From Planctomycetota bacterium (GTDB taxonomy: Bacteria; Planctomycetota; B15-G4; SIAN01), in contig JANQQL010000010.1 in assembly GCA_028289345.1 (NCBI GenBank), forward strand, positions 372,001-436,000: a DNA stretch of 64,000 nucleotides. Direction: 5' to 3'. The position numbers were made by a program, and so were the translations under genes. The stretch's first letter is position 1. Each line of letters opens with the position of its first letter. The notes beneath the pieces were generated by a model. That model did not search any database and had not been told where the DNA came from. It saw only the letters and a list, made by a program, of their open reading frames with translations. Positions 8,340-17,797 of the stretch are shown here, one piece after another.

Positions 8340-10958
8340 CTAAGAGCGCCCGTCCTGCAGCCAACCTCTCAAGGTGCGGTAGTCCGTCTTTCCGGTTCCG
8401 AGAAGGGGAATCTCCGGCACTTGGCGAACTTCGTCGAAGCGGAGGATTCCGCGAAACCCGGCGTCTTTCAGCAAACGATTGGCCTGTTCCAAAGTCAAGG
8501 GATCCGTGCAGAACGCGACGATGCAGCGCGGATCTTCCATCCCTTCGACGGCGACCCGAGGTCCCTCTTCCACCGCCGGAAACGCCTCGGTCAGAGGCCC
8601 TTCGAGCGCCGGCAAGGAGATCATCTCTCCTCCCACTTTGAGGAATCGCTTCATCCTTCCACGAAAGGAAAGGAAACCTTCGCTGTCGATGGTGACCAAG
8701 TCCCCGGTGTTGTACCAGTCTTTCCGATCACGGTGCATGAACGGATTCGGCACGTCTTCACCGAGGTATCCCGGGAACACATTGGGACCGGAGACCAAAA
8801 GCAAGCCCTGTTCGCCGGTTCCACAGGGCTCTTCCGTCTCGGGATGGACCACGCACACCTCGACTTTCGGAAGTGCCAAGCCAATGGTATCCGCTTGGTT
8901 CCGGTCGCGTCGATTGCATGACACCAACGGCGAGCACTCGGTCACTCCATAGCCCTCCAAGAGTTTCGCTTGGGGCGCGACTTCCCGCTGTCGGACGCGC
9001 AACGCACGAGGGCAAGACTCTCCCCCAACCACCAAGAGTCGCAAGGTCGCAAGCTCCTCTGCCGTCGCCGAGTCGAGAATCCCAGCCGCGAAGGTCGGCG
9101 TGCCAGGAAGCGTGGTCACTCCATAGGCCTCGATTTTCTGGATCAATCGCGACACGTCGGTGGGATCCGGATGGTGCACGAGGCGAAATCCCGACAAGAT
9201 CGGGAGCAAACTGGTCAGCGTGAGCCCGAAACTGTGGAACGCCGGCAAGAAGCCGAGGGCCACCTCATCTCGCGAAAATGGAACCGCTCCCAGCAACGAG
9301 CGAAGATTGCTGAGAATGTTGTGGTGAGTCAGAGGCACCGCCTTCGGAGCTCGTTCCGAGCCTGAGGTGAACAACACCACTGCTGGCTCTTGCTCTTTTC
9401 CAGACTCTGTCTTTGGCGTGAGGAACCATGGAGCCAGCCGACAAGCCGCAAGAGTGGACAGTTTCTCGACAAAACCAATGTCCTCGCGCAGGTTCTCGAG
9501 AAACACCAAGGGAATGCCCTCGAGATCGACCCCCACCCCTTCTGCAAATCGCTGAGAAGTCAACGCAGCCTTCAGATCCAGGGTCCGCACCGCGTGCCGC
9601 AACCCTGCCGAGCCAGTGGTCCAGTTCAGCATCACCGGAACTTTGTCAGCGAGGGTGACCGCAAGGAACACAAGATCCGTGGCGGCAGCCGCCGGCAACA
9701 AGATTCCCACGTAGCGCCCCGGCATCTTTCGAATCCGACGAGCCAGGAGAGTCGCACCCACCCACAGACGCTCGTAGTCAAGCGCTCCGCTCAGGTCATC
9801 CGCAACGGCAGAAAGTCGTCGGTCCGCTCGTGCCCGAAGAACGAACGACTCCCCCACGGTGGAACCGAGAACCGACGACGGCCCGTCGTCCCCGGACGGT
9901 CGCTGCCAGTTCGGCGGCGGCGGTCGCACCGGGACGGCTTCCATCAAGCCCTCCGCTTGCGCCCACAGCGCACCCACGGTCTCAGGAACTCGCGTCGACC
10001 GATTGCCGAATTCCTGCTCGATTCGGACCGAGAGCTCCATGCGTTGCAAGCTATCGAGTCCGAGGTGTTCCAGATCGGATTGTGCTTCGAGTTCGCGAGG
10101 CACTCCCGAAGACAGGACCTCGCTCAGAATCTCCAGTACGCGTTTCCTCGTGGAACTCTTGACGCGATTGAGATTCCAGTCCGCCGAAGGTGCGGGAGCG
10201 GGGAATGCATAGGGTTTGCGAAACAACAGGAATGCCGGGGCATCGCTCGGAGGTTCGGCCCCCGGCTCGTTGTACCAGCGTTCCAGAAACGGATTCAGGC
10301 TGGCGGGCTCGAGATCCGGGAGCTGGGCTCGATCCAACGAAGCGAGTTTCACGGAGACCTGGCGACGAGGAGTGAACAACAACAAGTTTGCTGCAAGAAT
10401 GCCCAAACAGCGCAACAGCACGGCGCCGAGTTCGGGAGCAGACCCCGTACGCGCGTAGCTGAAGCGGCTTCCCCACAACCCCCGAGTCCGAACCAACACG
10501 ACCGATGCTTGCGGACATCGGCGCAAGATCTCCGCGAGACCGCTGGCGCTTCCCAACGACTCTTCCGCCCGTCGCTGCGCACGCCCGGCCGGCCACAAGA
10601 TGTGGTTCTCGCCGCGATTCAACCCCGCCACGATCTCATCCACCGCGGCCCGCACCCGCTCCGTTGACGACGGATCTTGGCGTTCCATGTCCGGCAACGG
10701 AATCGCCTGCAGGAGCGCAGGCACTCGACGTAAGACCGGCAGTCGAAACTGGTCTTCTTCGAGGAGAGGGCGCGGTTGGAAGCGGGACCAGACCTGGGAA
10801 AGGACGATCGGTGGATCGATGTAGGCAGGGTGGTTGGGGAGGAACAAGACGCCGGTGCGTCCCGAAATTTGATCCCGTCCCGTGACCCGCACACGATAGC
10901 GCAAGCGAAGCACCAGTCTCGCCAGGGCCCAGAGCAACGTCAGCATTCGTTTCCGCAT
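8340..10958 (-). CDS. acyltransferase - acyl carrier - acyl-AMP ligase fusion
   Basis: An 872-residue three-domain protein. Residues 1 to about 250 are a PlsC-type glycerophospholipid acyltransferase with the HX4D motif (His43, Asp48) and a divergent FPEG-like block (WPAGRAQR, 123-130). Residues about 270-340 are an acyl-carrier domain whose LGLDSL motif puts the phosphopantetheine Ser at 304. Residues about 370-870 are an AMP-forming acyl ligase with the phosphate loop FTSGSERAPK (531-540), the GYGVTE motif and the YNTGD adenylation motif. The layout resembles Aas, the lysophospholipid acyltransferase/acyl-ACP synthetase, with an ACP built in. It would activate a free fatty acid, load it on its own carrier and transfer it to a lysophospholipid (inference). 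Confidence 0.85.
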   Translation of the reverse strand: MRKRMLTLLWALARLVLRLRYRVRVTGRDQISGRTGVLFLPNHPAYIDPPIVLSQVWSRFQPRPLLEEDQFRLPVLRRVPALLQAIPLPDMERQDPSSTERVRAAVDEIVAGLNRGENHILWPAGRAQRRAEESLGSASGLAEILRRCPQASVVLVRTRGLWGSRFSYARTGSAPELGAVLLRCLGILAANLLLFTPRRQVSVKLASLDRAQLPDLEPASLNPFLERWYNEPGAEPPSDAPAFLLFRKPYAFPAPAPSADWNLNRVKSSTRKRVLEILSEVLSSGVPRELEAQSDLEHLGLDSLQRMELSVRIEQEFGNRSTRVPETVGALWAQAEGLMEAVPVRPPPPNWQRPSGDDGPSSVLGSTVGESFVLRARADRRLSAVADDLSGALDYERLWVGATLLARRIRKMPGRYVGILLPAAAATDLVFLAVTLADKVPVMLNWTTGSAGLRHAVRTLDLKAALTSQRFAEGVGVDLEGIPLVFLENLREDIGFVEKLSTLAACRLAPWFLTPKTESGKEQEPAVVLFTSGSERAPKAVPLTHHNILSNLRSLLGAVPFSRDEVALGFLPAFHSFGLTLTSLLPILSGFRLVHHPDPTDVSRLIQKIEAYGVTTLPGTPTFAAGILDSATAEELATLRLLVVGGESCPRALRVRQREVAPQAKLLEGYGVTECSPLVSCNRRDRNQADTIGLALPKVEVCVVHPETEEPCGTGEQGLLLVSGPNVFPGYLGEDVPNPFMHRDRKDWYNTGDLVTIDSEGFLSFRGRMKRFLKVGGEMISLPALEGPLTEAFPAVEEGPRVAVEGMEDPRCIVAFCTDPLTLEQANRLLKDAGFRGILRFDEVRQVPEIPLLGTGKTDYRTLRGWLQDGRS

Positions 10959-11031
10959 CGTAGGATCGTTTTCCGCCGTTGGCCCGGATTGCCCATGAAT
11001 CCGTCCCGTCTCAGGCTACGAATCCTTCGCC

Positions 11032-12063
11032 ATGGAATCAGTCAACATTCTTTGGAGTCTTTTGCTCGCCACGGCCGTGATGGAGGACCTCGAGGTCCCC
11101 CCCACGAACAGGCCCTGGAGTGACGTCTCCGATCGCTTCGACCGTCGCTGGTTGCTGCCGATGCCGCAACTCCAATCGATGGCGGATGCCCCGCGAGATC
11201 TGGAGGCGGAGCTGGAAGGGCTTCTCAGCCTCCGCTGGGAACCTCGCCAAAGCGACGCCCCCCGCTGCATCGGAGACTGGTTGATCGACGGGTCGCGCCT
11301 CGAACCCAGTCGCCTTGAGACATTGCTTCGCGAGTCCCCCCTTGACGAGTTCCAGCGCAACGCTCTTCGGGAATTGTTTCGAGACTCCGACCTCAAGGAA
11401 CGCGATTGGGCCGGCGAAGAAGACTCCCCTGACGACGGGGTCCTGATCTGCGAAGCCTGGGATCTCTCCCGAGTCGCGTCTCCTCCCTGGAACCGACTGC
11501 AAGGGCGCACGGCTCTCTATCAAGGGGCGGCCCTGGTCAAAGCAGACGCAGTCACGATCAAGACCGTCGAGAATGACTACCGCACCCACTGGGATCGACC
11601 AGGCTCTCGCTACGAAGCTCTGTATCCGGTGGCGGACAGCTACGCCCGCGGCATGCTGGCGGACGGAACCGAGTACTCCCTCCAGCAGCTCTACTTCCGC
11701 GTGGACCTTCCCTTTCCGTTCAGTGACTACGAGTGTCGCCTGAACATTCTCAATCGACTGGAAGACGGACGCCTCGTGTGCGACGTGTATTCCACGAGCG
11801 AGGATTTCTATTGGCTGGCCGGCCGCGACACCTACCTGCCGGTCTTCGCCAGCGACGGATCTCTGGTCGCCACGGCGGTCGTGAAACGCTTCGGCTTCGA
11901 TCTCGATGGGGTGCCGGACGGGGAAGGGGACATTCTCGCGGCCTTGCGTAGCAGCCTCGGTTTCATGAAGCGAGACGCGGAAAACGCGGCACGCGACCAA
12001 AAAACCCTGCGCCCCCTCGACGGCCAAGTCCCGCCCTTTCGCTTCCTCGGTCGCGTTCCTTGA
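11032..12063 (+). CDS. uncharacterised protein, START-like C-terminal half (tentative)
   Basis: A 343-residue protein I do not recognise. The N-terminal 15 residues are mildly hydrophobic and could be a weak signal peptide. Residues about 165-340 run alpha/beta with aromatic-rich strands (for example DFYWLAGRDTYLPVF), which recalls START/polyketide-cyclase-like lipid-binding domains, but this is only an impression. Its stop overlaps a TTG start of the DUF1499 gene, so the two are probably co-transcribed. TACGAA followed by nine bases stands before the ATG and could be part of a -10 element. Confidence 0.6.
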   Translation: MESVNILWSLLLATAVMEDLEVPPTNRPWSDVSDRFDRRWLLPMPQLQSMADAPRDLEAELEGLLSLRWEPRQSDAPRCIGDWLIDGSRLEPSRLETLLRESPLDEFQRNALRELFRDSDLKERDWAGEEDSPDDGVLICEAWDLSRVASPPWNRLQGRTALYQGAALVKADAVTIKTVENDYRTHWDRPGSRYEALYPVADSYARGMLADGTEYSLQQLYFRVDLPFPFSDYECRLNILNRLEDGRLVCDVYSTSEDFYWLAGRDTYLPVFASDGSLVATAVVKRFGFDLDGVPDGEGDILAALRSSLGFMKRDAENAARDQKTLRPLDGQVPPFRFLGRVP

Positions 12064-12563
12064 ATCGCTCGGCCCGGAATGGTCGAAGGCGCGGCCGGCG
12101 CTGGACTTCGCTCCTCGGCGGTGTCACGCTACTGGCGGTGTTTTATGTGGTTCTCTCGTGTCGGAGCACCCCTCCCATGATCACCGATGGCTCCCTCCCG
12201 CCCTGTCCCCAGTCACCGAACTGCGTGAGCAGCCAGGCAGAGCGTGATTCGCAGCGGATCGAGCCTCTGCGGTTCACCGGAGATCCTGCACGTGCCATGG
12301 ACCGCCTGCGAGATGCCATTCTCGGGATGCCGCGAGCGACCATCGAACACTTCGACGCAACGTCCATCCATGCGGTCTTTCGGACCCGCCTGCTGCGTTT
12401 TCGAGATGACGTACAGTGTGTTCTCGATGGGAAGGAATCATTGATCCACATTCGTTCGGCTTCCCGCGTCGGCTACTCCGATCTTGGGGCAAACCGCAGT
12501 CGGGTCGAACGAATCCGACAAGCATTCGAAACGTCGCTTTCGGAAGGGCAGGGAGTTCCCTGA
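12060..12563 (+). CDS. DUF1499 lipoprotein
   Basis: A 167-residue protein of the DUF1499 family. The signature CPQSPNCVSSQA sits near residues 50-61 and YSDLGANRSRVERI near the end. An Arg-rich start, one membrane segment and the lipobox VVLSC make it a predicted lipoprotein. The family has no known reaction. It starts with TTG overlapping the TGA of the upstream gene by one codon position (TTGA). The in-frame stop at 12561-12563 is followed directly, in the same frame, by the truncated HD-GYP-like gene. Confidence 0.82.
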   Translation: MNRSARNGRRRGRRWTSLLGGVTLLAVFYVVLSCRSTPPMITDGSLPPCPQSPNCVSSQAERDSQRIEPLRFTGDPARAMDRLRDAILGMPRATIEHFDATSIHAVFRTRLLRFRDDVQCVLDGKESLIHIRSASRVGYSDLGANRSRVERIRQAFETSLSEGQGVP

Positions 12564-12707
12564 CACAAGTCCCCCACCTCACTGCCACCATTTCCATGCC
12601 CGTGGCTGAGGAAGAAGGACTCTCCGCGCCCCATCCCATGGCCCCCCCGCCATTGCCTCCAGACATTCCCTCATTGTGGGATCGCCCCTAAGCCGTGTCC
12701 CAAAGAG

Positions 12708-13565
12708 GTGCTCTCGGTCGGATTGAAGGCAGGCCTCGAGCAGTTCCGATTGATTCGCGCAGAGAAGGAGCTCCTGGAAGAAACCTTGCGAGGAAGCATC
12801 AAGGTTCTTGGAGAGATCCTGTCCATCATCGATCCCGATGCCTTTGGCAAGTCCATGGGGTTGAGGCAGCGGGCCGGACAGATTGCCACGGCCCTCGAGG
12901 TGGAAAAACCCTGGGAGATTGAAGTGGCAGCGATGCTGGCCAAGCTGGGCAAGGTCACCATTCCTTCCGAGCTCCGGGAGATGCAAGACTCCGGACAGGA
13001 GCTTTCCGCAACGCAGTTGGAAATCCTCGATCGAATCCCGGAGATTGGAAGTGACCTCATTGGGAACATTCCGCGACTCGAAGAAGTCGCGCGCATTGTT
13101 CATTTCCAAGGCAAGCAATACGATGGATCTGGATTCCCGGAAGGCGGCCCCAGAGGCATGGAGATTCCCGAGGGATCAAGAATTCTCAAGGCCGTGTCCG
13201 ACTTGGCAGAACTCGAAGGTCAGGGTCACTCGACTCAACAGGGCCTGGAAACCATGGAGGGGCGATCCGGCTGGTACGACCCGCGCGTTCTTCGAGCCAT
13301 GCATGCCTGCTTCGGACCCCAGGAGAGCGGGGGTGATCTGGGGTTGATGCCTCCTCGTGAGGTCACGGTCGAACAGCTCCGGCCTGGCATGCTGTTGGCG
13401 TCCTCCGTCGAGACCCAGGATGGGAAACGACTCATTGGACACGGACACCGGATCAACGCCGCGATGCTGGAGAAGATTCGGAACTATGCAACGATGTCAG
13501 GGGTTCAAGAGCCCATCCTCGTCGAAGATCGCGTGGGCAGCGCGCTCGAGCAGGTGCACACCTGA
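12708..13565 (+). CDS. receiver-less, degenerate HD-GYP-like protein
   Basis: A 285-residue protein matching the output half of RpfG-like response regulators. It has the linker RAEKELLEETLRGSIKVLGE, then an HD-GYP-like domain. The metal-binding His-Asp is replaced by Ala-Lys (AAMLAKLGK), and HHE-type His residues are also altered (HFQGKQYDGSGFP), so cyclic-di-GMP hydrolysis is unlikely. The GTG at 12708 is the first conventional start. The same frame read upstream gives APKPCPKEV, which looks like the tail of a receiver domain (KPCPPEVL in relatives), but the rest of the receiver is absent because the DUF1499 gene ends 145 bp upstream. It looks like a 5'-truncated regulator that may still be made. 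Confidence 0.6.
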   Translation: MLSVGLKAGLEQFRLIRAEKELLEETLRGSIKVLGEILSIIDPDAFGKSMGLRQRAGQIATALEVEKPWEIEVAAMLAKLGKVTIPSELREMQDSGQELSATQLEILDRIPEIGSDLIGNIPRLEEVARIVHFQGKQYDGSGFPEGGPRGMEIPEGSRILKAVSDLAELEGQGHSTQQGLETMEGRSGWYDPRVLRAMHACFGPQESGGDLGLMPPREVTVEQLRPGMLLASSVETQDGKRLIGHGHRINAAMLEKIRNYATMSGVQEPILVEDRVGSALEQVHT

Positions 13566-13762
13566 GATTCGATTTCGTGCCAACGAGACCTCTCGTTCGG
13601 ACTTGACCTGATCGGCGCTCAGTCGCAACCAAGGGAAAACCCTCACTCCATCTGAGTGGATCGCGTGAACTTCCGATCCGTCGCCGCTGACACTGTACAA
13701 CCGCCGCGACACTGGTTTTGATTGCCCCCCAAGGTCGATAGACGCAGAGAGGGGATTGCTCA

Positions 13763-14212
13763 ATGGCCGCCACACCGACGACCCAGTCCACGGTTCAGGT
13801 CCTTCTCGTCGAAGACGACGAGATTGACGCCGAAGCCATTCGGCGCGCCATGAAAAAGCGCCAACTCCCCAATCCCATCACGACGGTCCACGATGGGCAA
13901 GCGGGTCTCGACGCACTGCGCCGCGATCAACCTCCGAGGCCGAACCTGGTCCTCCTGGACATCAACATGCCCGGCATGAATGGACATGAGTTCCTCGAGG
14001 AGCTGCGCAAGGACCCGGCCATTCGCGACACCCTGGTCTTCGTCCTTACCACTTCGAATGCTCAGCGAGACAAGGTTCTGGCCTACGAAAAGAACGTGGC
14101 TGGCTACATCGTCAAATCTAGTTTCCAATCCGATTTCACGGACCTGATGGGATTGCTCGAGCCGTACTGGAATACCGTCGAGTTTCCTCCGAAGAGGCCC
14201 ATGGGACCGTGA
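13763..14212 (+). CDS. single-domain response regulator (Rcp1/CheY-like)
   Basis: A 149-residue stand-alone receiver domain. The acidic pair is Asp18-Asp19, the phosphoacceptor is Asp66 (LLDINMPG), the conserved Thr is near 96 and Lys118 lies in GYIVKS. There is no output domain. It is 13 bp upstream of a histidine kinase gene on the same strand, an arrangement like the kinase and Rcp1-type receivers of cyanobacteria. It probably takes the phosphate from that kinase (inference). GAGGGG lies upstream of the ATG at a slightly long spacing. Confidence 0.88.
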   Translation: MAATPTTQSTVQVLLVEDDEIDAEAIRRAMKKRQLPNPITTVHDGQAGLDALRRDQPPRPNLVLLDINMPGMNGHEFLEELRKDPAIRDTLVFVLTTSNAQRDKVLAYEKNVAGYIVKSSFQSDFTDLMGLLEPYWNTVEFPPKRPMGP

Positions 14213-14225
14213 CGGCGAGCCCCTC

Positions 14226-15929
14226 TTGAGCTCTCGCCTCATCCACGAAGACTCGGGGAGACCTCGGCAGCGGGCATTGCTTTCCTGCCTGATTGGCCTC
14301 ACCTCGTTCGGCCTGATCTCCTGGGTGTCGACCGCCATTTCCGTCCGCAACCAGCAACAGTTGGAACTCCGACTGGGCGACCGAGGACGACAGCTCAGCG
14401 ACAGGCTCCAGCGGGAACTGGAATCTGCCGTCACGGCCTTGCAACGGCTGTCCGAACGATGGGAGTTCGCCGCCACCCAAGAAGGCTTCGAACCGGACCA
14501 CATTCGACAGGCCTGGAATCGCGACTCCCAGGCCTACATCGACGACTTCGGCTACTTCCAGGCCATCGAGTGGGCCGACGAATCAGGCATTGTTCGCTGG
14601 ATCCAACCGGTCGTCGGCAACGAAGCGGCGTTGAATCTAGATCTGAGTCAAGAGCCGCGTCGAGCGGCAACCTTGCGGACCGCCCAACAATCCGACCAAC
14701 CCATCGCCACTCGCAGTGTCCAACTCGTGCAGGGAGGCCACGGCCTACTGATCGTGATTCCCATCCAAACCCCGAACCAGTTGTTCGGCTACACAGTCGC
14801 GGTGTTTCGTGCCAATCCATTGTTCGACAGCATCACTCGAGAGCGACAGGACTTTCTCTTCGAAGTCTGGGACGGAGAAGATCTTGTCTACCGAAGTGAC
14901 GCGGACGAGCCACGATCCGTCGCCCAGGAACCCGCGGGTCGAGTCGGGACTTCTCGCTTCCCTTTGCAGTCGCTGGGAGACCCCTGGGCCCTCGTCGTCC
15001 GACCGCAACCGAGCCTGATCACGGAACAGGCCTCTCCCCTGCCCGAGTTCGTCCTCCTCGCCGGAACCATTCTTTCGGTGACCCTCGCGGTGCTCGTCTA
15101 TGTCTGGCGCACTTCCACTTCCCGAAGTGAGGCTTTGACACGCTCCGAGGGTGAGCAGCGCAAAGCCGTCCGAGTGCTGGAATCCTTGAATGCGGAGCTC
15201 ACCAAGCGAAACCAGGAACTCGACGAATTCGCCTACATCGCCTCCCACGACTTGAAGACTCCGCTCCGAGGCATCGATCACCTCGCTCAGTTCGTGCAAG
15301 AGGACCTTGGCGACGGGATTCCCGACGAGACCAAGAAGCACCTTCTCCTCATGCAACAACGCATCCGGCAAATGGAGTCATTGATGAACGATCTCCTGGC
15401 GTACTCCCGGGCGCAAAGAAGTGACGGCAGTGAAACGGCCGTCGACCTGAATGCTCAGATCCGAGAGATCTGCGAGATGATCGATCCTCCCGAAGGAATC
15501 GAGATTCGTGCCGACGACACCTTGCCCATCGTTTCCACCGAGCTCCCCCCTCTCCGGCTGGTCCTGTTGAATCTCATCACCAATGCGGTCCGGCATCACG
15601 ATCGCTCCCACGGTTGGATCCAGGTTTCGGCAAACATTGCCTCCGAAGGGAAACACCTCGAGATCATCGTCCGCGACGACGGGCCCGGCATCGCCCCTCG
15701 ACATCACGAGCGAGTTTTCAAGATGTTCCAGACCCTACAGCCAAGACGAGAGGGTGGCGGAAGCGGAATGGGCCTCGCCTTGGTTCGCAAGACCGTGGAA
15801 TCGCGGGGTGGCACCATTCACCTCGAATCGCCAGGCGACACACGAGGATGTGTCTTTCGAGTGACCTGGCCCTTGTCGGAGACCCGGGAACCGGTCTCTG
15901 CGTTGCCAGAAGCCCACCCATGGGGGTGA
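14226..15929 (+). CDS. CHASE-like sensor histidine kinase
   Basis: A 567-residue membrane histidine kinase starting with TTG. Hydrophobic segments at about 18-38 and 274-295 flank a periplasmic region whose DFGYFQAIEWAD segment resembles CHASE sensor domains. A short coiled coil leads to the HisKA domain with phospho-His341 (YIASHDLKTPLR), followed by the ATPase domain with the N box (NLITNAVRH), G1 (DDGPGI) and G2 (GSGMGLAL). The ligand is unknown. It forms a two-gene unit with the receiver gene just upstream. Confidence 0.88.
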   Translation: MSSRLIHEDSGRPRQRALLSCLIGLTSFGLISWVSTAISVRNQQQLELRLGDRGRQLSDRLQRELESAVTALQRLSERWEFAATQEGFEPDHIRQAWNRDSQAYIDDFGYFQAIEWADESGIVRWIQPVVGNEAALNLDLSQEPRRAATLRTAQQSDQPIATRSVQLVQGGHGLLIVIPIQTPNQLFGYTVAVFRANPLFDSITRERQDFLFEVWDGEDLVYRSDADEPRSVAQEPAGRVGTSRFPLQSLGDPWALVVRPQPSLITEQASPLPEFVLLAGTILSVTLAVLVYVWRTSTSRSEALTRSEGEQRKAVRVLESLNAELTKRNQELDEFAYIASHDLKTPLRGIDHLAQFVQEDLGDGIPDETKKHLLLMQQRIRQMESLMNDLLAYSRAQRSDGSETAVDLNAQIREICEMIDPPEGIEIRADDTLPIVSTELPPLRLVLLNLITNAVRHHDRSHGWIQVSANIASEGKHLEIIVRDDGPGIAPRHHERVFKMFQTLQPRREGGGSGMGLALVRKTVESRGGTIHLESPGDTRGCVFRVTWPLSETREPVSALPEAHPWG

Positions 15930-15960
15930 TTCCCCCGCGAGGGACATGACCCGGGACGGT

Positions 15961-16299
15961 TCACCGAACCAGCCCGAGACGAATCGCGCCGCGAAAACTC
16001 GAGGGATCGACCCGCCTCCCCTTCTGCAAGATCGCCACGACGTTCTTGGCAGCCAATCGTCGCGCGGCCTGCCGGGTGCGTTCCATCAAAGGACGCCAAT
16101 CCTCGGGGCGAATCGAGCGCGCCACTTCGGAAGGGCAAATTGTGGAGCCGGGGCGCCGACGACGAAGCAGCCGAAGGATCTCTTCTTCCAAGACCCGGTC
16201 GGTCGGCCCCGGCCGATGTCTTCGACAGCGCTCACTGCAGCGAGTCGCCGCTTCGTTGCGGGAAGTGAATCGACGGCCGCACGTCGCACAGACTGGCAC
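15961..16299 (-). CDS. DUF2256 - DUF3253 two-domain protein
   Basis: A 112-residue protein. The N-terminal part is a DUF2256 zinc-ribbon-like motif (VCATCGRRF ... RCSERCRRHR) with four Cys. The rest is DUF3253 (TICPSEVARSIRPEDWRPLM ... GRRVDPSSFRGAIRLGL), a small winged-helix-like domain. The function is unknown, and a nucleic-acid-binding role is possible. I chose the GTG at 16299 because it follows a GGGAGA ribosome-binding site by nine bases and starts five residues before the first conserved Cys. The longer open frame upstream has no similarity. It converges with the histidine kinase gene. Confidence 0.75.
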   Translation of the reverse strand: MPVCATCGRRFTSRNEAATRCSERCRRHRPGPTDRVLEEEILRLLRRRRPGSTICPSEVARSIRPEDWRPLMERTRQAARRLAAKNVVAILQKGRRVDPSSFRGAIRLGLVR

Positions 16300-16540
16300 A
16301 GGTGAGGGGTCTCCCGAGAGCGAGCAACGGGGTTCGGACTCCCCGTCCAAGTGTTCTAGCAAGCCGGCGCGGGATCGAAAGTGACCGGCGTCGGCCGCCC
16401 CCCGAAACGACCTTCCGAAACCTGCCCCTCCCCCCGGAGAGAAGGATCGGTCGCGGCTGAATCTACTCTGGGACGCCGAACGAAGCCTTCCCGTCGGTGC
16501 TTCCGATGGGGAGCGCCCTACCGGGAAGGAGACCCTGCGG

Positions 16541-17797
16541 ATGTCCACGTGCCACTTTTTGCTCGCCTTGTTCCTGACCCCCTCCGTCAACGATTCTCCG
16601 GTCTGGGACCAGTGGCGGGGCCCCGCTCGTGATGGACGGGTCGATGGCCCCAAGTGGCCGGATTCTCTCAGCAAGTCCAATCTCACTCAGCGTTGGCGAA
16701 TCGCCCTGGACAAGAGCTACTCGGGCCCGCTGGTTTCGGAAGATCGCGTGTTCACCACGGCCACGGTCAACGAAGAGGAGGAAGTCGTCGTGGCGCTCGA
16801 TCGTGACAGCGGGGATCGGATCTGGGAAACCCGCTGGAAGGGCGCGATGAAGGTGCCTTTCTTTGCCGCGCGAAACGGCTCCTGGATCCGTTCCACTCCG
16901 GCGATGGACGACGACCGACTGTACGTGGCTGGAATCCGAGATCTGCTGGTCTGCCTCGATCAAGAAACGGGCGAGGAACTCTGGCGGGTGGACTTTCCCC
17001 AACGCTTCGGGACGTCCGTTCCCTCGTTCGGGTTTGCTTCGTCTCCGCTCCTTCTCGAAGACGGGGTCATCGTGCAAGCGGGCGCCTCTCTCGTCAAGCT
17101 CGACAAAGAAACCGGCGAAACCCTGTGGCGATCCTTGGAAGACAAGGGTGGCGATCACGAAAGTCCGTTTTCTTCTCCCATCCTCGCCGAGATCCACGGG
17201 AAGCCGCAGCTGGTTGTGTTGACGCGACAAACGATGAACGGCGTCGATCCGGAACACGGACACGTGCTTTGGGCCCGACCGATCAAGGCCACCCGGGGCA
17301 TGAACATCCTGACCCCAATGGTGTTCGGCAACACGGTGTTCACGGCTGCCCATGGCGGGCGAGCGGAACTGCTGGAGATCCAAGAGCAAGACGGCGGCTA
17401 CGAAGTAAGACGTCTTTGGGACAATGGCAATCAGGCTTACATGAGCACACCCGTCGCCATCGATGATCACCTGTACTTCTTTCCCCGAAGCAACCGATTC
17501 AGTTGCCTTCGACTCGACGACGGAGAGGTGATGTGGACCTCCGGGCCGACCGGCGACGAGTATTGGTCACTGGTCCATCAGGAGGAGCTGATTCTCGCTC
17601 TGACCAACAACGGAACGCTTCGGCTCATCGAAGCGGCTCCCGAGGAGTACCTGGTGGTTGGAGAGGTGCAGGTGGCCGACGCGGAAACTTGGGCTCACTT
17701 GGCGGTGTCAGGCACCGACGTATTCATCCGCGAACTCGAGGGGCTTTCCGCGTGGAGCTGGGGATCCGACGAGGCAACAACGTCCCAGGCTCACTGA
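16541..17797 (+). CDS. PQQ-like beta-propeller repeat protein
   Basis: A 418-residue protein built of PQQ-like beta-propeller blades, with repeated units such as VVALDRDSGDRIWE, LVCLDQETGEELWR and LVKLDKETGETLWR. The first 15 or so residues form a short signal-like segment, so export is likely. It resembles BamB-type propellers and the PQQ-repeat proteins numerous in planctomycetes. No PQQ-binding enzymatic residues are evident, so a binding or scaffold role is more likely than catalysis. AAGGAG stands nine bases before the ATG. Its last seven bases overlap the end of the convergent hybrid kinase gene. Confidence 0.8.
   Translation: MSTCHFLLALFLTPSVNDSPVWDQWRGPARDGRVDGPKWPDSLSKSNLTQRWRIALDKSYSGPLVSEDRVFTTATVNEEEEVVVALDRDSGDRIWETRWKGAMKVPFFAARNGSWIRSTPAMDDDRLYVAGIRDLLVCLDQETGEELWRVDFPQRFGTSVPSFGFASSPLLLEDGVIVQAGASLVKLDKETGETLWRSLEDKGGDHESPFSSPILAEIHGKPQLVVLTRQTMNGVDPEHGHVLWARPIKATRGMNILTPMVFGNTVFTAAHGGRAELLEIQEQDGGYEVRRLWDNGNQAYMSTPVAIDDHLYFFPRSNRFSCLRLDDGEVMWTSGPTGDEYWSLVHQEELILALTNNGTLRLIEAAPEEYLVVGEVQVADAETWAHLAVSGTDVFIRELEGLSAWSWGSDEATTSQAH

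Noticed and set aside
11038-12027. 329-codon open frame on the minus strand across the gene at 11032
   Set aside because: The plus frame couples to the DUF1499 gene through a TTGA overlap and has a consistent start, while the minus frame shows no family similarity.
16463-17470. 335-codon open frame antisense to the PQQ-like gene
   Set aside because: Composition is that of an antisense shadow in GC-rich DNA, with no domain or ribosome-binding site. The sense strand encodes clear PQQ-like blades.
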